A DNA stretch of 10,089 bases, taken from NCBI GenBank assembly GCA_023228885.1, contig JALOAJ010000057.1, positions 1 through 10,089 of the forward strand, read 5' to 3'. The position numbers and the translations under genes were made by a program. Of this stretch, positions 6,834 to 10,089 are shown piece by piece. Numbering within the stretch: position 1 is the first letter of the stretch; every line of letters begins with the position of its first letter. Source of the DNA: Bacillota bacterium (GTDB lineage Bacteria > Bacillota > Clostridia > Monoglobales > Firm-18). The notes under the pieces were generated by a model, which worked only from the letters and a program-made list of their open reading frames with translations, was not told where the DNA came from and did not search any database.

Positions 6834-7874
6834 ATGATGATAGCAGTAAACCCAAAAAAACTCTTGCCTGCAATAATTTTAATAAGCGCTGTGCTTATAA
6901 TTTTATCCTTAATAGGCAGTGACAGGTATTATTCCGTTCATACAGCAACAACGGAAAGCGAAAAGGTTGAAAAGAAATATATTAAATGGGTTGATATGAG
7001 CATACCGTATAATGTGATGGAAAGCGCGCTTGAGGCGGATATACGCTCACAAAGCGCTGAAGTTAAGCTAAGTTGGATTGAGCTTATGGCATACCTTGCC
7101 GCAAAGTATGGCGGAAACTTTAAATCATACAAAAAAAGTGACCTTGGCGGGCTAATCGAACAGCTTGAAGGCGGGAAGTCGATGGCGGAAATTGCGCAGG
7201 ACAAAAAACTGTATCCATATTATTTAGAGGCGTATACCGCAATTTTTGCGGAATTTGTGGGAGAACATAAAGTTTTAACAGAGCAAGACGGCAAAAAGGC
7301 GTGGGAGGATAAATACGGTTTAAAGGTTTATTCGCCCGTTGCAAAGGGCTATGGTTTTTCACATTGCGATGATTTCGGCAATGGGCGCTCCTTCGGATAC
7401 CGGCGCAAGCATCTTGGCAACGATTTAATGGGCGGCGTCGGAACGCCGATAATTGCAATAGAATCAGGCACAATAGAGGCAATGGGCTGGAATATATACG
7501 GCGGGTGGCGGGTTGGAATTCGCAGCTTTGATAAAAGGAGGTATTACTATTATGCCCACCTTAGGAAAGACCATCCTTTTCACAAAGAACTGGCGGAAGG
7601 TCAAATAGTTATGGCGGGCGATGTAATAGGATATTTAGGCATGACGGGATACAGCAGAAAAGAGAACGTAAACAACATTAATGTTCCGCATTTGCATTTA
7701 GGGTTGCAGCTCATTTTTGACGAAAGCCAAAAAGAAGGAGTAAATCAAATATGGATAGATGTTTACAATATTGTGGAACTGCTTAAAAAAAATAAATCGG
7801 CGGTTGTAAGAAATGTTCAAACCAAAGACTTTTATCGAACAGGTGATATACACGACAGCAGCGTGCCCGACTAA
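6834..7874 (+). CDS. Membrane-anchored M23 family metallopeptidase
   Basis: The protein has 346 residues. The start is ATG 6834 (a TAG precedes it in frame), with GGAG 10 bases upstream. Residues 9-28 form one membrane segment after a short Lys-containing N-terminus, so the rest should lie outside the membrane. Residues 45-165 form a mostly helical domain (KWVDMSIPYNVMESAL, WIELMAYLAAKYGGNFKSY, LYPYYLEAYTAIF) that I recall from related clostridial M23 proteins but cannot name. The peptidase domain (about 165-315) has every M23 zinc or catalytic residue: H193-x3-D197, H242 in YYAHL, and H286-x-H288 in VPHLHLG. It should therefore be an active peptidoglycan endopeptidase, unlike degenerate members. 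The sporulation protein SpoIIQ is also a membrane-anchored M23 protein, but this one is longer, has the extra domain, and is not beside spoIID. A cell-wall or spore-related role is inference. Confidence 0.9.
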   Translation: MMIAVNPKKLLPAIILISAVLIILSLIGSDRYYSVHTATTESEKVEKKYIKWVDMSIPYNVMESALEADIRSQSAEVKLSWIELMAYLAAKYGGNFKSYKKSDLGGLIEQLEGGKSMAEIAQDKKLYPYYLEAYTAIFAEFVGEHKVLTEQDGKKAWEDKYGLKVYSPVAKGYGFSHCDDFGNGRSFGYRRKHLGNDLMGGVGTPIIAIESGTIEAMGWNIYGGWRVGIRSFDKRRYYYYAHLRKDHPFHKELAEGQIVMAGDVIGYLGMTGYSRKENVNNINVPHLHLGLQLIFDESQKEGVNQIWIDVYNIVELLKKNKSAVVRNVQTKDFYRTGDIHDSSVPD

Positions 7875-7892
7875 AAAAGCGGGGTTTAAGGC

Positions 7893-7921
7893 TTGCAAAA
7901 GCCAAAATTTAGTGCTATAAT
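7893..7921 (+). promoter_or_regulatory. SigA promoter for the flavoprotein-Crp/Fnr operon
   Basis: TTGCAA (7893-7898) is followed after 17 bp by a perfect TATAAT (7916-7921), with the start near 7928. The -10 lies in an imperfect tandem repeat, ATTTAGTGCTATAA (7907-7920) then TTTAGTGTATAA (7921-7932). The repeat offers a second overlapping TATAAC and may be a regulator site, possibly for the downstream Crp/Fnr protein (inference). Confidence 0.7.
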
Positions 7922-7962
7922 TTAGTGTATAACAGCGTTGTAAGCGAAAGAAGGGGATAATC

Positions 7963-8832
7963 TTGATAGATGTAATTATAATAGGTAACGGGCCTGCGGG
8001 CATATCCGCCGCGCTTTATGCAAGGCGTGGGGGGCTTCGCACTCTTGTTATCGGGCGCGATAACGGCTCGCTTGCCAAGGCGGATAAAATCGAAAATTAT
8101 TTTGGTTTCGCCCAGCCCGTATCGGGTGAAGAGCTTATAAATGATGGCATTGTTTCGGCAAAGCGCTTAGGCGTTGATGTAATAACCGATGAGGTTATAG
8201 GTATGCAATATAACGGCAATATAATTATAAAGACACAGCAGGGGCAGTACGAGGCGTTAAGCGCCATTATAGCAACCGGCATTACGCGCAATGCGCCCAA
8301 AATAAAAGGTCTAGCACAGTTTGAAGGCAAGGGTGTAAGCTATTGTGCGGTGTGCGATGGCTTCTTTTACAGGGGAAAAGATGTGTGCGTTATAGGCGAG
8401 GGCAGTTATGCGGCTCATGAAGCGGCTGAACTTTTGCCGATTGTAAACACCGTTACGATTGCGACAAATGGGGCGGATATTTCCGCCTATGTGCCGGACG
8501 GTGTAAAGGTTATAACAGAAAAGATAACCGAAGTGAAGGGTGCAGGGTTGGTTGAGTCAATAGAGTTTGAAAATGGCGAAACCCTAAATGTTAGCGGCAT
8601 TTTTATCGCGGTAGGCGCTGCCGGCAGCACAGACCTTGCAAAAAAAGTAGGCGCCCAAATTGATGGCAATAAAATAATTGTTGACGATAACATGGCAACC
8701 AATGTGCCGGGCTTATACGCCGCGGGGGATTGCACCGCCGGCATGCTGCAAATTTCAAAGGCTGTTTATGATGGCGCCAAGGCAGGCACAGAGGTAATTA
8801 AGTATGTAAGAAAACAAAAAGCAACAAAATAA
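7963..8832 (+). CDS. Thioredoxin reductase-like FAD flavoprotein lacking the NADPH-specificity motif
   Basis: The protein has 289 residues, shorter than the 310-320 of standard TrxB. The start is TTG 7963, with AAGGGG (7951-7956) 6 bases upstream. The FAD fold is clear: IIIGNGPAGISAALYA (5-20) at the N-terminus and LYAAGDCTAG (251-260) near the end. The redox-active disulfide C128-A-V-C131 in YCAVCDGFFYRGK is intact, so thiol-disulfide chemistry is expected. The second nucleotide fold is altered: VIGEGSYAAHEA (143-154) replaces the usual GGGxSA. The HRRxxxRA segment that binds the NADPH phosphate is absent, with VTIATNGADISAY (164-176) in its place. This matches the pattern of ferredoxin-dependent flavin thioredoxin reductases (FFTR) described in clostridia, though NADH use or another substrate is possible. 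No thioredoxin gene is adjacent in the window. A Crp/Fnr gene follows after 14 bp. Confidence 0.88.
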   Translation: MIDVIIIGNGPAGISAALYARRGGLRTLVIGRDNGSLAKADKIENYFGFAQPVSGEELINDGIVSAKRLGVDVITDEVIGMQYNGNIIIKTQQGQYEALSAIIATGITRNAPKIKGLAQFEGKGVSYCAVCDGFFYRGKDVCVIGEGSYAAHEAAELLPIVNTVTIATNGADISAYVPDGVKVITEKITEVKGAGLVESIEFENGETLNVSGIFIAVGAAGSTDLAKKVGAQIDGNKIIVDDNMATNVPGLYAAGDCTAGMLQISKAVYDGAKAGTEVIKYVRKQKATK

Positions 8833-8846
8833 TTGAGGGGGTTGCG

Positions 8847-9515
8847 ATGCAAAACGAACGATTTTTTGAAAAACATTTAACCTTTTGGGATAAGCTCACA
8901 CCTTCGCAGAAAAGCCTTGTGTTGGCAAACCTTTCCACCGTTTCGTATGAAAAAGGCGAAAGCATACATCAAGGCGGAAACGATTGCAACGGAATAATAC
9001 TTGTAAAAAGCGGCAGGCTTAGAACATATATCATGTCGGAGGAGGGGAAGGAAGTTACCCTTTTTCGGCTTGGTGAAGGGGATGTGTGCATTTTATCGGC
9101 GTCTTGCATAATAAATATAATTACATTTGATGTTTACATAACCGCCGAGCAGGATAGCAAGGTTTATCTGCTCGGCAAAAGGGCATTTGAACTTCTTTGT
9201 AAGGAAAATATTTATGCTGAAAACTTTTCTTACAAGACTATTGTGTCGCACTTTTCTGATGTTATGTGGTCGATTGAGCAAATTTTGTTTATGGATTTCA
9301 AAAAGCGGCTTGCTGTATTTTTAATAGACCAGTCCGCACTTGATGGCACGGCATATGTTAAAATGACACACGAAGAAATTGCAAATCACATCGGAAGTGC
9401 AAGAGAAGTTGTTTCACGCATGCTAAAGAAATTTGAAAATGAAGGAATCGTGCGTCTTTCAAGAGCCGATATTAAAATAACGGATAAATCAAAACTCAGA
9501 AAATTAGCATCCTAA
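8847..9515 (+). CDS. Crp/Fnr family transcriptional regulator
   Basis: The protein has 222 residues with GAGGGGG about 7 bases before the ATG, and it lies 14 bp after the flavoprotein gene, so the two are probably cotranscribed. The N-terminal cyclic-nucleotide-type beta barrel is seen in VSYEKGESIHQGG, GIILVKSGRLRTYIMSEEGKE and LFRLGEGDVCILSASC (about 32-87). A long dimer helix follows near 125-160. The winged helix-turn-helix is MTHEEIANHIGSAREVVSR (173-191) with LKKFENEGIVRL, which should bind DNA as a dimer. It is not a classic 4Fe-4S FNR, because there is no N-terminal Cys cluster. C81 and C87 in the barrel, plus C47 and C118, could sense redox or hold heme, which would suit the redox neighbour. 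That sensing role is inference. It may control its own operon through the repeated promoter region near 7907-7932. Confidence 0.92.
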   Translation: MQNERFFEKHLTFWDKLTPSQKSLVLANLSTVSYEKGESIHQGGNDCNGIILVKSGRLRTYIMSEEGKEVTLFRLGEGDVCILSASCIINIITFDVYITAEQDSKVYLLGKRAFELLCKENIYAENFSYKTIVSHFSDVMWSIEQILFMDFKKRLAVFLIDQSALDGTAYVKMTHEEIANHIGSAREVVSRMLKKFENEGIVRLSRADIKITDKSKLRKLAS

Positions 9516-9544
9516 TAACAACATTAACATGCAGGTGGAGGCTA

Positions 9545-9601
9545 ATGTCAGCAATGTGCAATTTCGATTGCTTTTGTGAGTATATCGGTGTAGCTGTATG
9601 A
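9545..9601 (+). CDS. Possible 18-residue cysteine-containing peptide (doubtful)
   Basis: An ORF reads MSAMCNFDCFCEYIGVAV and stops at TGA 9599-9601. GGTGGAGG ends 3 bases before its ATG, and a second in-frame ATG at 9554 lies 12 bases from it. The ORF is 29 bp after the Crp/Fnr stop and lies antisense to the 3' end of veg, whose coding constraint may create it by chance. No homology is known to me. Confidence 0.2.
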   Translation: MSAMCNFDCFCEYIGVAV

Positions 9602-9799
9602 TACCCGCCGTGATATGCCGGCTTCGCATCCTTTTGAGCCATCCAACTTTACGGTAAAAATGCACGGAAAGGTGTTTTCAATAACGCCCTGACGAATTAT
9701 AGATTTTTTTCTGCCTTTTTTTGATGTCAGCCGCACCTTTTTACCAACACTTTTTTCTAAAGTGTTTTTAATTTTTAACAAATCTCCGCCTATTTCCAT
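9548..9799 (-). CDS. veg: Veg family protein
   Basis: I start this at the ATG complementary to 9797-9799. It gives 83 residues, matching the 80-86 of known Veg proteins, and has AGGTG 8 bases upstream. The open frame extends 17 codons further to 9850, but that part has no ribosome binding site and exceeds the family length. The family core is clear: MEIGGDLLKIKNTLEKSVG, the basic stretch KKVRLTSKKGRKKSI, then GVIENTFPCIFTVKLDG and RRVSYSYTDILTKAI. Veg is a small SH3-like cytoplasmic protein. In Bacillus subtilis it is made at very high level and stimulates biofilm formation, possibly by easing SinR repression, but the mechanism is unclear and SinR may not exist here. The promoter at 9905-9933 fits high expression. 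The gene is convergent with the Crp/Fnr gene, with 32 bp between the stops. Confidence 0.93.
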   Translation of the reverse strand: MEIGGDLLKIKNTLEKSVGKKVRLTSKKGRKKSIIRQGVIENTFPCIFTVKLDGSKGCEAGISRRVSYSYTDILTKAIEIAHC

Positions 9800-9904
9800 A
9801 GTATAAGCACCTGCCTTTCTTACGCTGAAGGGGTTTATGCCTTTTAGCATCTTAAAATTTATAAGAGTACAGTTTACAGATAAATATTTTTACCTATTTA
9901 AACA

Positions 9905-9933
9905 ATTATATCATACTTTACATAAAGTTTCAA
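9905..9933 (-). promoter_or_regulatory. Very strong SigA promoter of veg (extended -10)
   Basis: On the minus strand TTGAAA (9928-9933) and a perfect TATAAT (9905-9910) are separated by 17 bp, with TG one base before the -10 (TGATATAAT), and A/T-rich DNA upstream that could act as an UP element. The start should be near 9898, giving a leader of about 100 nt. The veg promoter of Bacillus subtilis is a textbook strong promoter, so this agrees with the gene call. Confidence 0.85.
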
Positions 9934-9946
9934 CTTTTATTATAAC
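9917..9946 (+). promoter_or_regulatory. Possible plus-strand promoter overlapping the veg promoter
   Basis: TTTACA (9917-9922) is followed after 18 bp by TATAAC (9941-9946) and would start RNA near 9953, heading to the right edge. It overlaps the divergent veg promoter, so the two could compete for polymerase. The region is AT-rich, so chance matches are likely. Confidence 0.4.
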
Positions 9947-9952
9947 CTTTTT

Positions 9953-10089
9953 TGAAAGGCTTATGCAGAGAAGTCAAACATATGTGACACAGACCCCTGA
10001 AAAGCTTTCTCCTTGAATGCTGTAACTTCTCAAAATTGCTAATATTTCTTTTGTCAAGGAGGAAAGCGTTAGCGCTCCTTGATTAAATA
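9953..10089 (+). promoter_or_regulatory. Possible structured leader RNA with alternative stems
   Basis: No gene is visible here. GAGAAGT (9968-9974) pairs with ACTTCTC (10025-10031), enclosing about 50 nt. GCTTTCTCCTTGA (10004-10016) can pair with TCAAGGAGGAAAGC (10054-10067) over 13 bp with one bulged G. TCAAGGAG (10054-10061) can instead pair with CTCCTTGA (10075-10082). The last two are mutually exclusive, as in antiterminator/terminator switches. The window ends before any T run or gene can be seen. No known riboswitch or T-box core (AGGGTGG) is present. Strand choice rests on the possible promoter at 9917. Confidence 0.4.

Noticed and set aside
8097..8744. Long minus-strand open frames opposite the flavoprotein gene
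   Set aside because: They are antisense shadows of a well-conserved gene, without ribosome binding sites or recognisable domains.
9521..9548. ACATTA...TAATGT stem between the Crp/Fnr gene and veg as a terminator
   Set aside because: The stem is A/T-rich with a 16-nt loop and is not followed by a T run on either strand.
9800..9850. N-terminal extension of Veg to the ATG at 9850
   Set aside because: It would give 100 residues against 80-86 for the family, without a ribosome binding site. The ATG at 9799 has one.
10054..10082. Simple Rho-independent terminator reading leftward toward veg
   Set aside because: On the minus strand the hairpin is followed by ACAAAAGAAAT, not a T run, so ordinary termination in that direction is unlikely.
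1..10089. CRISPR arrays, transposons, prophage genes, toxin-antitoxin pairs, retron or other defence systems
   Set aside because: I read both strands for regular repeats, transposase or integrase motifs and reverse transcriptase motifs and found none. The R-M pair is the only defence system seen.

Overview
The window looks like chromosomal DNA of a low-GC, endospore-forming member of the Bacillota, most probably class Clostridia. The reasons are a clear spoIID, a veg gene, separate (not fused) secD and secF, AGGAGG-type ribosome binding sites, frequent TTG starts, and near-consensus TTGACA/TATAAT promoters. Apart from one restriction-modification pair the content is ordinary core genome. I found no CRISPR array, transposase, phage gene, tRNA or rRNA.

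Layout. (1) 1-617, minus: N-terminal part of an MgtE magnesium transporter, cut by the window edge, with its own promoter at 707-735. (2) 781-1773, minus: SpoIID, a sporulation peptidoglycan lytic transglycosylase with its catalytic Glu and a His/Cys zinc cluster. (3) 1855-4617, plus: a strong promoter, a small exported cysteine-containing protein of unknown function, then secD and secF (ATGA overlap), ending in a terminator. (4) 4671-6608: a type II restriction-modification system, with the endonuclease on plus and the cytosine-5 methyltransferase on minus, tail to tail with 9 bp between them. (5) 6834-7874, plus: a membrane-anchored M23 metallopeptidase with all active-site residues. (6) 7893-9515, plus: a promoter followed by a two-gene operon, a thioredoxin-reductase-like flavoprotein lacking the NADPH-specificity motif and a Crp/Fnr-family regulator. 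(7) 9548-9933, minus: veg with a near-consensus extended -10 promoter. (8) 9917-10089: a possible plus-strand promoter and a leader with mutually exclusive stems, reading out of the window.

How the genes relate. SpoIID and the M23 peptidase both act on peptidoglycan outside the membrane, although they are about 5 kb apart and not in one operon. SecDF assists protein export and shares a transcript with a small secreted protein. The R-M pair lies between secF and the peptidase gene and is probably an accessory insertion. The flavoprotein/Crp-Fnr pair suggests a redox-response unit. The items most worth a second look are the right-edge leader, the unusual thioredoxin-reductase-like enzyme with its regulator, the small exported protein ahead of secD, and the endonuclease with a possible D...SxK active site. 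None of these amounts to a clearly new system on sequence reading alone.
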